Source of the DNA: JABHCC01 sp034658635
Lineage (GTDB): Bacteria; Bacteroidota; Bacteroidia; Bacteroidales; UBA12481
Assembly (NCBI GenBank): GCA_034658635.1
Contig: JAYEFL010000136.1
Coordinates: 1-39,059, forward strand
Reading direction: 5' to 3'
Length of the DNA: 39,059 bases
Numbering within the stretch: the first letter of the stretch is position 1; each line of letters opens with the position of its first letter. Shown in pieces: positions 1 to 6,795 of this stretch. The notes beneath the pieces were generated by a model. That model did not search any database. It was not told the origin of the DNA and worked only from the letters and a program-made list of their open reading frames with translations. A program made the translations under genes and the position numbers.

Positions 1-272
1 ATATTTATCTGGTTAACAAGTTCTGAGCGTACAGGCCATACAGAAGTAGAGGCGGCGGCATGAATTATGAATTCACACGTTTTCATCTCTGATTCATAGC
101 TGTCGGGATCAAGAATGTCTCCGGTGATAATGCGAATCGGTAATTGGTCGATAGTAAATGTTACTGAGCCTTTCTCCACAAGGCATACAATCTCATAATT
201 CCTGTTAAGTAACTCCCGGATAATATTACTACCGAGTAGTCCGGCTCCACCGGTGATAAATACTTTGCTCAT
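1..272 (-). CDS. NAD-dependent epimerase/dehydratase, N-terminal part (cut by window edge)
   Basis: Reading the minus strand from the ATG at 270-272 gives an open frame of 90 codons that runs off the left edge. It begins MSKVFITGGAGLLGSN, the glycine-rich GxxGxxG nucleotide-binding loop of extended short-chain dehydrogenases, followed by strand/helix segments, an acidic residue pair (GDILDPDSYE) and the AAAST segment expected near the NAD site. The extended SDR family acts on nucleotide sugars, sterols or similar substrates; the catalytic YxxxK lies outside the window, so the substrate cannot be named. It is separated from the upstream TPR gene by a good terminator, so it probably has its own promoter in the roughly 35 bp before its start. 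Family is confident, function is not. Confidence 0.85.
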   Translation of the reverse strand, partial: MSKVFITGGAGLLGSNIIRELLNRNYEIVCLVEKGSVTFTIDQLPIRIITGDILDPDSYESEMKTCEFIIHAAASTSVWPVRSELVNQIN

Positions 273-308
273 TCAGATAGTTTCAGATAGCCAAATTTAG
301 TAAAAATA

Positions 309-333
309 AAAAAGGCGCTAAAAAGCGCCTTTT
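309..333 (-). terminator. Rho-independent terminator of the TPR gene
   Basis: A perfect stem with GGCGCT at 314-319, an AAAA loop and AGCGCC at 324-329 is extended by A:T pairs on both sides. The minus strand reads into a T run at 308-313, right after the TPR stop codon at 355-357. The flanking A and T runs make it potentially bidirectional. Confidence 0.85.
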
Positions 334-354
334 ATTAAGTATTCTGGTGAACTA

Positions 355-1335
355 CTATTTGTTACATTTCAATGTATGTTCAATTTCGTATTGAGCATTC
401 TCTTTAAACTGTCCATAAAGGGCATTTTTATAGGCTTCACAAGCAGCATTTTTATCTCCCTTACCTTTAAAAGAAGTACCAAGATTGAAATAATGCTTTG
501 CTTTTTTGTCAGCTTCGTCTTTTTCCACCAACAAACCTCTGTTAGCAGCTTCAATTGCTTTATCCCACTGCTTCAGTTCATTTTGGGCGGTGGCAATATA
601 GAAGAATAGTTCACTATTCTTTTGATCATATTTCAAAGACTTCTCAAGGAAGGGTATTGCATCTGCTGGTTTGCCTCCGGTTGTTAGTTTGGCACCTGCG
701 CTTAGAAAGGTTGATGCTGCAGACTTATTAATACGCTTTTTGTAATTATTATCACGACTGTTTTTTGCCGCAACCAGACCTTTGTCCATAATAGCTTCAA
801 AAGCGGGAAGATCTTTTTGCTTCTTTCTAACCAAGCCAATGTAGTAATAAGCTTTAGCATAGTCAGGGTCAATTTCAATGGCTTGCTGCATAGCACTTGC
901 AGCCTCTTCATATTCCTTTTTCTTATAATGACCTCCACCTATCATATAATGTAGTTGTGGTAACATTTTTTTTGCCTTTCTTTCAACTTCAGGAGTCTCA
1001 TATTGCTGAGCTACTTTTATTGCTTCTAAGTAGGCAGGAATAGCAGCTGTATATTTCTTTGCAGAAGCATAGCCGTTACCCACATTGAAATACAATTCGG
1101 GTAGTTTCAACCCAGCCATCATTTTCAAATCATCTGCATCTTCACCAATCTGGTCACAAATCTCAAGACAGGATTTTACGGATGTAATTGCAGCCATTGG
1201 ATCAGAAGTTTGCAATGCAAGAGCATTATTAAATGCTTCTGATGCCTTGCTTATGTCTTGTGCATGATTAGTTCCGATAAAACCAGCAATCAGGATTGTC
1301 ATAAAAATAACACGCGTCAACACCTTACTCTTCAT
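355..1335 (-). CDS. Exported tetratricopeptide-repeat (TPR) protein
   Basis: Start chosen at the ATG at 1333-1335, because from there the protein opens with a typical signal peptide (MKSKVLTRVIF, hydrophobic stretch, TNHAQ cleavage region); an in-frame ATG 102 bp upstream would put a polar extension before it. The mature part, about 300 residues, is helical TPR: repeats are clear in the middle (YKKKEYEEAASAMQQAIEI, then DPDYAKAYYYIGLV) and at the C-terminus (ADAIPFLEKSL, then WDKAIEAANRGL and DKNAACEAYKNAL). TPR proteins are scaffolds for protein interactions; no enzymatic domain is visible. It is likely periplasmic or outer-membrane associated. It ends in a terminator and follows xseB on the same strand after about 140 bp. 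Partner unknown. Confidence 0.85.
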   Translation of the reverse strand: MKSKVLTRVIFMTILIAGFIGTNHAQDISKASEAFNNALALQTSDPMAAITSVKSCLEICDQIGEDADDLKMMAGLKLPELYFNVGNGYASAKKYTAAIPAYLEAIKVAQQYETPEVERKAKKMLPQLHYMIGGGHYKKKEYEEAASAMQQAIEIDPDYAKAYYYIGLVRKKQKDLPAFEAIMDKGLVAAKNSRDNNYKKRINKSAASTFLSAGAKLTTGGKPADAIPFLEKSLKYDQKNSELFFYIATAQNELKQWDKAIEAANRGLLVEKDEADKKAKHYFNLGTSFKGKGDKNAACEAYKNALYGQFKENAQYEIEHTLKCNK

Positions 1336-1390
1336 AATACTTAACGTTTTCAAATTCAACAAATTAGGATTATTCCCATTTTTCAGCGTG

Positions 1391-1419
1391 TAAAGATATA
1401 AAGATTCATTAGAAATCAA
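1391..1419 (-). promoter_or_regulatory. Candidate promoter of the TPR gene
   Basis: On the minus strand TTG (1419-1417), an 18-bp spacer and TATCTTTA (1398-1391) resemble the Bacteroidota promoter TTG-N19-TAnnTTTG, with one mismatch in the last base. The implied transcript start would leave a leader of about 50 nt before the chosen ATG at 1335. Confidence 0.35.
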
Positions 1420-1478
1420 GGAGTTAATACAAACCACATCTACATAGCTATGAAAAAGTTGTACATATGTTCATATTT

Positions 1479-1679
1479 CTAATCTTCAATTTCTTTCAGA
1501 ATTTTTTCCACCTCTGACTCAGCATTATGGAGCTTCTTCTTGCAGGTTTTGATAAGTTCTGTCACCCTCTTTAATTTTCCAGCCAGTTCATCAACATCGA
1601 GTTCCTGGTTTTCAATTCGAGCAAGGATAGATTCAATTTCCTCGACTGCTTTGTTGTAACTAATTTCTTTTGTTGCCAT
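1479..1679 (-). CDS. xseB: Exodeoxyribonuclease VII small subunit
   Basis: 66 residues, the usual size of XseB, almost entirely helical. The family signature is visible: SYNKAVEEIESILARIENQELDVDEL near the N-terminus followed by a heptad-rich helix (LIKTCKKKLHNAESEVEKILKEI). XseB binds the large subunit XseA to form exonuclease VII, which degrades single-stranded DNA in both directions and takes part in repair. It sits 6 bp downstream of the split-barrel gene and 484 bp downstream of the xseA stop, so both subunits are made from the same run although an unrelated gene separates them. Confidence 0.93.
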   Translation of the reverse strand: MATKEISYNKAVEEIESILARIENQELDVDELAGKLKRVTELIKTCKKKLHNAESEVEKILKEIED

Positions 1680-1685
1680 ATCTTT

Positions 1686-2150
1686 CTAATAACCATATTT
1701 TTTTCCTGTAAACTTCTCAACCTGAATTGCCATAATCTTCACATTCTTAATGGCAGGTTCAGAAAATTCAAAGTCTTCACCAGCATATTTTCGCATAAAC
1801 TCTTTCATTATCTGATACTTTTCATCATAGTCTTCGATAAATTGGATTTTGCCAAAGGCATTTACACTTTTATACTTCATACCCCATGAACAAGCAACTT
1901 GCTGATGCCTGTGAAAGAGTTCGTTGCCAGTATTAAAATTGATGCAAACCTTTGGGTTCTTTTCGATGAGCTCAAGTTTATACCCCACATTGTCAGAGTG
2001 CAAAAAAATCGTTTCATCGCGTATTGAGAAATTAAAGGGCAAAACATAAGGCTGGTCTCCATCTGTCATCCCAACATAACATACTTCCGCTTCATCAATG
2101 ATTGCCTGCATTTCTTTCCACTTCGTAATTTCCCTGTTTCTCAATATCAT
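1686..2150 (-). CDS. Pyridoxamine 5'-phosphate oxidase-like FMN-binding split-barrel protein
   Basis: 154 residues matching the small flavin-binding split-barrel family that includes the NimA-type nitroimidazole reductases: EAEVCYVGMTDGDQPYVLPF near residues 20-40, then a strand with LHSDNVGYKLELIEKNPKVC and a VNAFGKIQFIED segment. Members bind FMN or related cofactors as dimers, and many have no known substrate. It does not look like true PdxH, which is longer. The gene lies 12 bp after xseA and 6 bp before xseB, so it is co-transcribed with them; whether that reflects function is unknown. A role in redox or nitro-compound reduction is possible but not shown by the sequence. Confidence 0.85.
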   Translation of the reverse strand: MILRNREITKWKEMQAIIDEAEVCYVGMTDGDQPYVLPFNFSIRDETIFLHSDNVGYKLELIEKNPKVCINFNTGNELFHRHQQVACSWGMKYKSVNAFGKIQFIEDYDEKYQIMKEFMRKYAGEDFEFSEPAIKNVKIMAIQVEKFTGKKYGY

Positions 2151-2162
2151 AGCATTCTGAAT

Positions 2163-3533
2163 TTATTCAACACTGGATCGTAGTTTGCCGTTCTTGAGCA
2201 GGGTGACGATTTTGTCTCCGGTATTAAGCTCTGAAGAATCTTTAATAGCTTTCCCATTGAAATAAGTGATTGAATATCCTTTTTTTAGAATATTTAAGGG
2301 ATTAAGATACTCTGCTTCTCTGGATAGTAAATCCAGCCGGTGTTTTTCCTTATCAATAGTCTTGTCAAACAGATGAGATATTCTTTGAATAAGATGCTCC
2401 TGTTTAGTTTCGATGAAGCCAAGATAATATTGAGAGATCTTCGACAAATTTCCTTCCATTTGGTTTATTGGGTCGCTAAGGTGTTTAATGAACCGGACAC
2501 TCAGGGAATTTGTCAGAATTGCTTTTTCTCTTAGAGAACTTTTTTGTGCTTGAGTGAAAGATTGAGTGTTTAGTCTGATGGAATGAGTTAATTGTATGAG
2601 TCGATTCCTTTTCTCAAGTAATTGATTCCTGGCTTTCATGGTAATCTGATCTTTAAGCCATTCGAGTTCAGATTCAAAGAGCTCGGCCTGATCAATCAGG
2701 AATGCAGCAGCTGCTGTTGGTGTTTTACACCTGGTGTGTGCCACTTCATCAATTACAGAATCATCTCGTTCATGGCCAATACCCGTAATAATTGGCATAG
2801 GGAACTGGGTAATGTAATAGGCCAGGTCGTAATCATCCAGATAACTGAGATCTGTTTTCGAACCGCCACCTCGGATAACTACAACTACATCGAAGATGTT
2901 TTCATATTCTGCTACCCGATCCAGAGCCTGTATGATCGATCCGGATGTTTGATCTCCCTGCATACTGGCATGAAATAGCTTCCAGGTAAAATGGTATTGA
3001 CCAGCATTGCTTACAAGTTGATTGCAGAAATCTTCATACCCGGCAGCTGAAGAGGAGGATATTACAGCAATAGTTTGAGGAACCCTTACCATTTCCAGTT
3101 CCTTGTTCATGTCAAGTACCCCGACTTTTCCTAATTCACGTATTATTTCGGCTCTGTGTCTTGCTTGGTCTCCAAGGGTGTAGCTTGGGTCAATGTCTCT
3201 TACATTCAGGCTTATACCATAGAGTTCATGAAAGTCTATCTGAACTTTCAACATAACTTTGAGTCCTGCTCGCAAATCCTGCCCGGTTGAACTCTTAAAA
3301 AAAGCACTTATTCTATTATATGATGACGCCCAAATAGTCCCCCTTATGGTGGCTATTATCGTCTCTCCATGTGCCTCCTTTTCTATAAGTTCAAGATAAC
3401 AGTGGCCACTCCGGTGGGGATTAAACTGATTAATTTCTGCAATTACCCACACTGGCATCACAAAACCCTCGCGTAGTGTATTTTTAATCCGGGAGTTTAG
3501 TTTATGCAGGCTGATTGCATCAGTAACTTGCAT
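2163..3533 (-). CDS. xseA: Exodeoxyribonuclease VII large subunit
   Basis: 456 residues, normal for the catalytic subunit. An N-terminal OB-fold (about residues 1-110, with VWVIAEINQF and HCYLELIE) binds single-stranded DNA. The nuclease core follows, with PQTIAVISSSSAAGYEDF, VVVIRGGGSKTDL and GIGHERDDSVIDEVAHTR, then KTPTAAAAFLID. A long coiled-coil segment and a short C-terminal domain ending in LNILKKGYSIT complete the architecture. It digests single-stranded DNA together with XseB. The gene starts 6 bp after the upstream peptidase stop, giving tight operon spacing. Confidence 0.96.
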   Translation of the reverse strand: MQVTDAISLHKLNSRIKNTLREGFVMPVWVIAEINQFNPHRSGHCYLELIEKEAHGETIIATIRGTIWASSYNRISAFFKSSTGQDLRAGLKVMLKVQIDFHELYGISLNVRDIDPSYTLGDQARHRAEIIRELGKVGVLDMNKELEMVRVPQTIAVISSSSAAGYEDFCNQLVSNAGQYHFTWKLFHASMQGDQTSGSIIQALDRVAEYENIFDVVVVIRGGGSKTDLSYLDDYDLAYYITQFPMPIITGIGHERDDSVIDEVAHTRCKTPTAAAAFLIDQAELFESELEWLKDQITMKARNQLLEKRNRLIQLTHSIRLNTQSFTQAQKSSLREKAILTNSLSVRFIKHLSDPINQMEGNLSKISQYYLGFIETKQEHLIQRISHLFDKTIDKEKHRLDLLSREAEYLNPLNILKKGYSITYFNGKAIKDSSELNTGDKIVTLLKNGKLRSSVE

Positions 3534-3539
3534 TAGGTA

Positions 3540-5207
3540 TTATTGAGTTTGTTTGATGATTCGACTGCTTTGGAAGCCATCCTTGGTAATTATCCGGAGC
3601 AAATAATTACCTGCTTTCAGGTCTGTGAGATTAGAAAGACGAATTCGATGGAAGTTAGTATAACCTGGATCAACTGTTTTAGCGTAGACGATTTTGCCAA
3701 GAAGATCGATTATTCGAATTTCAAATTCCTGTGGAGTAGGTGCGTAGTAATCAATATTCAGATAAGAGGTGAAAGGATTCGGAAAACTTCTGATAATATT
3801 CTCACTGCCAGCAGCTGAGGTATCAATACCCTGAGCTCCAAAAAAAGCTTTGCTATAGTCAGGGATTCCGTATCCCAGTAATGAGTCAGGTTGGCTTGCC
3901 TGTGACGAACTTTGTTCTATGATTTCGATAATCTGCATGTTGTTAAGCGACTTATTCGATTGCCATAAACATGCTGTCATTCCACAGATTATAGGAGAAC
4001 TATATGAAGTTCCATTGCCAAAAAAGACTGTTCCCTGACTCCCAGCAACTGCCGCCCCGGATCCCTGGGCGCAAACATTAGGCTTAATTCTTCCATCGTA
4101 GGTTGGTCCGGTTGAACTAAATGCGGCATACACTCCCTGAGCATCAACTGCGCCTATAGAAAATACACTGTCGCCGTCAGCCGGAGCCCCGATATAATGC
4201 CATTCTCTTGCTCCCTCATTGGATGCACTGGTAACAACCAGTATGCCTTTAGCCGCTGCAATATCAGCTGCCTGGGTAATTATGGTAGTATTACCATCCA
4301 TATCCATGTAAGTGTAATTCATAGATGTGTCGTCGAAAGTAGTATAGCCTAATGAGCTGTTAATCAAGTCGACACCTGCGCTGTCGGCAAATTCAGCACC
4401 AGCCACCCAGTTATCCTCTTCTATCCGGAACTCAGAAGCTCCATCTTCTGTTCTTAATAAAATATAACTTGCCTTTGGGGCTGTTCCAACGAAGCTACCG
4501 GGCATATTGGCCCCCATGAGTGATAGTACCTGTCCGCCATGGTTGTGAGAGTTGAAACTTAATGGAGTTCCTTTTACAAAATCCCAGTGGTCCAGAATCT
4601 GATTATTATACCATAAACTATCGAATGCAGGATTGATATTCACATTGGTAAAACCTCCATCCAAAACAGCAATTATCATTCCCTGACCATGAAATCCCTG
4701 GTTATGAAGTATATGTCCCATAATCATTCCAGTTTGCTCTGACGCAAAACCATAATCGAAGAATGTTGTATCAGTGCCACCGGGGTTCATATAACCTGCA
4801 AGTTTGCCAAGTTTTTCTAATTTGATATCAGGATAGCTGGATTGCAGAGTTTTCACCATCTTGATTTGTGCCACAAAAGGTAAGGCTCTGATACTGTCAA
4901 GCAAAGCACTGTTATCAGTTTGTATACTAATGCCATTAAACCATTTGGAAGAATGGATGATGTTTACACCGAAATCAAAAACAGCCTGAACATACTCGGG
5001 ATTCACGGGTTTGTCTTGTTCAATAATAGCAATATTATACCTGTTTCTTCTGTCAATAGCACGATAGGACAAAAACTCTTCAGGTTGATCAATGGAGTAG
5101 GGACTATTCACTTTGTCTGTGAACTGAACCCAGTATTTATCCGGACCAGTTTGTGCATTTAGGTTGCTTATAATGAAGAGCAAAATAAGAAAAGCTGTAT
5201 ATCTCAT
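3540..5207 (-). CDS. Secreted subtilisin-like (S8) serine protease with T9SS sorting domain
   Basis: 555 residues with signal peptide MRYTAFLILLFIISNLNAQ. The S8 catalytic triad is complete: Asp183 in IAVLDGGF, His223 in HNHGGQVLS and Ser401 in NGTSYSSP, with the oxyanion Asn330 in SASNEG. The first 150 residues hold a propeptide-like region (YWVQFTDK, RAIDRRNRYNI). The last 80 residues form a T9SS type A domain: SFPNPFTSYLNI, then EIRIIDLLGKIVY and a final strand GNYLLRIITKDG. It should therefore be exported through the Sec and type IX systems and attached to or released from the surface. Target proteins are unknown. It lies between a MORN protein (12 bp upstream) and xseA (6 bp downstream), an odd partner for a repair nuclease. 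Confidence 0.93.
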   Translation of the reverse strand: MRYTAFLILLFIISNLNAQTGPDKYWVQFTDKVNSPYSIDQPEEFLSYRAIDRRNRYNIAIIEQDKPVNPEYVQAVFDFGVNIIHSSKWFNGISIQTDNSALLDSIRALPFVAQIKMVKTLQSSYPDIKLEKLGKLAGYMNPGGTDTTFFDYGFASEQTGMIMGHILHNQGFHGQGMIIAVLDGGFTNVNINPAFDSLWYNNQILDHWDFVKGTPLSFNSHNHGGQVLSLMGANMPGSFVGTAPKASYILLRTEDGASEFRIEEDNWVAGAEFADSAGVDLINSSLGYTTFDDTSMNYTYMDMDGNTTIITQAADIAAAKGILVVTSASNEGAREWHYIGAPADGDSVFSIGAVDAQGVYAAFSSTGPTYDGRIKPNVCAQGSGAAVAGSQGTVFFGNGTSYSSPIICGMTACLWQSNKSLNNMQIIEIIEQSSSQASQPDSLLGYGIPDYSKAFFGAQGIDTSAAGSENIIRSFPNPFTSYLNIDYYAPTPQEFEIRIIDLLGKIVYAKTVDPGYTNFHRIRLSNLTDLKAGNYLLRIITKDGFQSSRIIKQTQ

Positions 5208-5219
5208 CGAAGGAAAAGA

Positions 5220-6017
5220 TTAATTTCTAAAATATTTTGAAGGCTGCTCCAGGTATGACAATGGATCTTTGAGAATTAGCCTGTTTTTCTCGTATTGCTC
5301 AAAACTTTGTCTTTGAATACTATCCATGACTTCAGGATTTTGCAGTTTGCCCTGAGAGTAGATTAATTCGTAATCTAACTTTCCATCAGCTTTGAAATAC
5401 TGCCATTTTCCATCCTTCAAGCCATTTTTGTACATGCCATTTATTTCAATTATTCCCCGGAAATTAAAAACCCGGTATGCTCCGTGCATTTGACTTGCAA
5501 AATAGTTAATTTCTGCCTTTTTTCTTCCTTGCTCATCATAAAGAATTTGTAGTCCCTGTAACCTGTTAAGTATCCAGTTTGTATTTTCCATGAGGTTTCC
5601 ATTAGCATAATAACGACTGGCAACTCCATGAATATTATCCTGCTTGTAGGTGATTCTCAAGATTAAATCGTTTTTGACTGAGAAAAATGACCAAATCCCT
5701 GCTTTTTTCTGGTGAATGTAAGGACCTTTGGCTCTGAGAATACCTTCTTCATCAAAAATTGCAGCATGAACCAGCAGACTATCGGGGTGACGATTTAGTG
5801 TGGCTTTCGTAATTCCGCTGGGGTAATACCTGTTTAGAGTTCCAACTGGAAGGTTATTGAAGAAGTATCCTTCATATTGAATTTGTCCGTTCGGATGGTA
5901 TTTTATCCAATAGCCGGTTCTATTCCCTTGCTGGTCTTTCTGGTTTACTGTATCATTCTGACCAGATATAGACTGGATGAATATCATGAATAAAAACAGA
6001 CTGATAACAGGTTTCAT
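5220..6017 (-). CDS. Exported MORN-repeat (YwqK-type) protein
   Basis: Start placed at the ATG at 6015-6017, which begins a clear signal peptide (MKPVISLFLFMIFIQSISGQ); an in-frame ATG 60 bp upstream lies inside the preceding terminator and is unlikely. The mature protein carries several MORN/YwqK-like repeats of the pattern G-x-W-x-x-Y-x-x-G-x: GYWIKYHPNGQIQYEGYF, GVASRYYANGNLMENTNW, and GKWQYFKADGKLDYEL. Such repeats form a beta sheet of unknown ligand and are common in exported Bacteroidota proteins. Automatic annotation often calls them toxin-antitoxin YwqK antitoxins, but there is no toxin partner here, so I do not adopt that name. First gene of the run that continues into the S8 protease. 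Confidence 0.8.
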   Translation of the reverse strand: MKPVISLFLFMIFIQSISGQNDTVNQKDQQGNRTGYWIKYHPNGQIQYEGYFFNNLPVGTLNRYYPSGITKATLNRHPDSLLVHAAIFDEEGILRAKGPYIHQKKAGIWSFFSVKNDLILRITYKQDNIHGVASRYYANGNLMENTNWILNRLQGLQILYDEQGRKKAEINYFASQMHGAYRVFNFRGIIEINGMYKNGLKDGKWQYFKADGKLDYELIYSQGKLQNPEVMDSIQRQSFEQYEKNRLILKDPLSYLEQPSKYFRN

Positions 6018-6040
6018 ACTGTGATATTTTATGTAAAAAT

Positions 6041-6074
6041 AAAAAATGGTTGTGGGATTACCCCACAACCATTT
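6041..6074 (-). terminator. Rho-independent terminator of the peroxiredoxin gene
   Basis: A perfect 13-bp stem (6044-6056 with 6062-6074) around a 5-nt loop is followed on the minus strand by a T run (6046-6041 and on). It begins 23 bp after the peroxiredoxin stop codon and also insulates the MORN gene that follows. Confidence 0.9.
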
Positions 6075-6096
6075 CAAATTATACTAAAAAAAATTA

Positions 6097-6729
6097 TTAT
6101 TTTTTGCTCAGGTAGTCAGCAACTCCTTCTGCAGTTGCTTTCATAGCAGTATCGCCTTCTTTCCAGTTGGCTGGACAAACCTCTCCATATTCTTCAAAAT
6201 GCTGCAAAGAATCAACCATTCTGAGAGCTTCATCAACTGAACGGCCAAGAGGAAGATCATTGATAAGGGAATGACGAACTACACCACTTTTGTCGATAAG
6301 GAATAGTCCTCTGTATGCCACTGGTGCACCTTCAAAGACCAATTGCCCTTCCTCATTGTAATCATATTCACCTGCCAATACGCCATAGTTTTCTGCAATG
6401 GTTTTACTCAGGTCAGCTACAATGGGATACTTAACTCCTTTGATTCCTCCATTATTCGGCTCAGTGTTTAACCAGGCCCAGTGTGAAAACTCAGAATCTA
6501 TAGAGCAACCAACTACAGCCACTCCACGCTTTTCAAATTCTTCAATTTTTTCCTGGAAAGCCAGGAGTTCTGTCGGACAAACAAATGTGAAGTCTAAAGG
6601 ATAGAAAAAGAAAATTACTTCTTTTTTACCAATGAATTGCTCCAAAGAGAAATCTTCAGCGAATTCGCCACCGTTTACTACTGCTTTGGCTTTAAATACA
6701 GGTGCTTTTTTACCTATTAGTGATTCCAT
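6097..6729 (-). CDS. 2-Cys peroxiredoxin (AhpC/Prx1 type)
   Basis: 210 residues, full length. The peroxidatic cysteine is Cys51 in FFYPLDFTFVCPTELLAF and the resolving cysteine is Cys185 in GEVCPANW, so this is a typical 2-Cys enzyme reducing hydrogen peroxide, organic peroxides and peroxynitrite in the cytoplasm, with thioredoxin or AhpF-type donors regenerating it. The YRGLFLIDKSGVVRHSLINDLPLGR segment is characteristic of the eukaryote-like Prx1 branch. No reductase gene is adjacent. It is monocistronic: dnaK ends 66 bp upstream, a strong terminator follows, and its promoter carries a perfect Fur/PerR-type palindrome, so peroxide-responsive control is likely. Confidence 0.95.
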   Translation of the reverse strand: MESLIGKKAPVFKAKAVVNGGEFAEDFSLEQFIGKKEVIFFFYPLDFTFVCPTELLAFQEKIEEFEKRGVAVVGCSIDSEFSHWAWLNTEPNNGGIKGVKYPIVADLSKTIAENYGVLAGEYDYNEEGQLVFEGAPVAYRGLFLIDKSGVVRHSLINDLPLGRSVDEALRMVDSLQHFEEYGEVCPANWKEGDTAMKATAEGVADYLSKK

Positions 6730-6745
6730 GCGTTTTTTGATTAGA

Positions 6746-6777
6746 TTGTAATGATAATAAAATTGTAATGATTACAA
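6746..6777. promoter_or_regulatory. PerR/Fur-type operator: perfect 7-1-7 palindrome plus a degenerate second copy
   Basis: TTGTAATGATTACAA at 6763-6777 is a perfect 7-1-7 inverted repeat, the form bound by Fur-superfamily repressors and close to the PerR box TTATAATnATTATAA. A second copy 17 bp away (6746-6760) keeps the left arm TTGTAATGAT but has a degraded right arm. The perfect copy overlaps the -7 box and the expected start site, the position a repressor would occupy. The regulator gene is not in the window. Confidence 0.55.
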
Positions 6778-6782
6778 AGATA
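6775..6782 (-). promoter_or_regulatory. -7 box of the peroxiredoxin promoter
   Basis: The minus strand reads TATCTTTG, a perfect match to the Bacteroidota -7 element TAnnTTTG, placed to start transcription near 6770 and give a leader of about 40 nt. No clear TTG is seen at the -33 position. The three bases 6775-6777 also belong to the operator-like palindrome. Confidence 0.55.
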
Positions 6783-6795
6783 GTAATTATTCTGT

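Noticed and set aside
5220..6017. Toxin-antitoxin system antitoxin YwqK
   Set aside because: The MORN-type repeats trigger that label, but the protein is exported and no toxin gene is adjacent.
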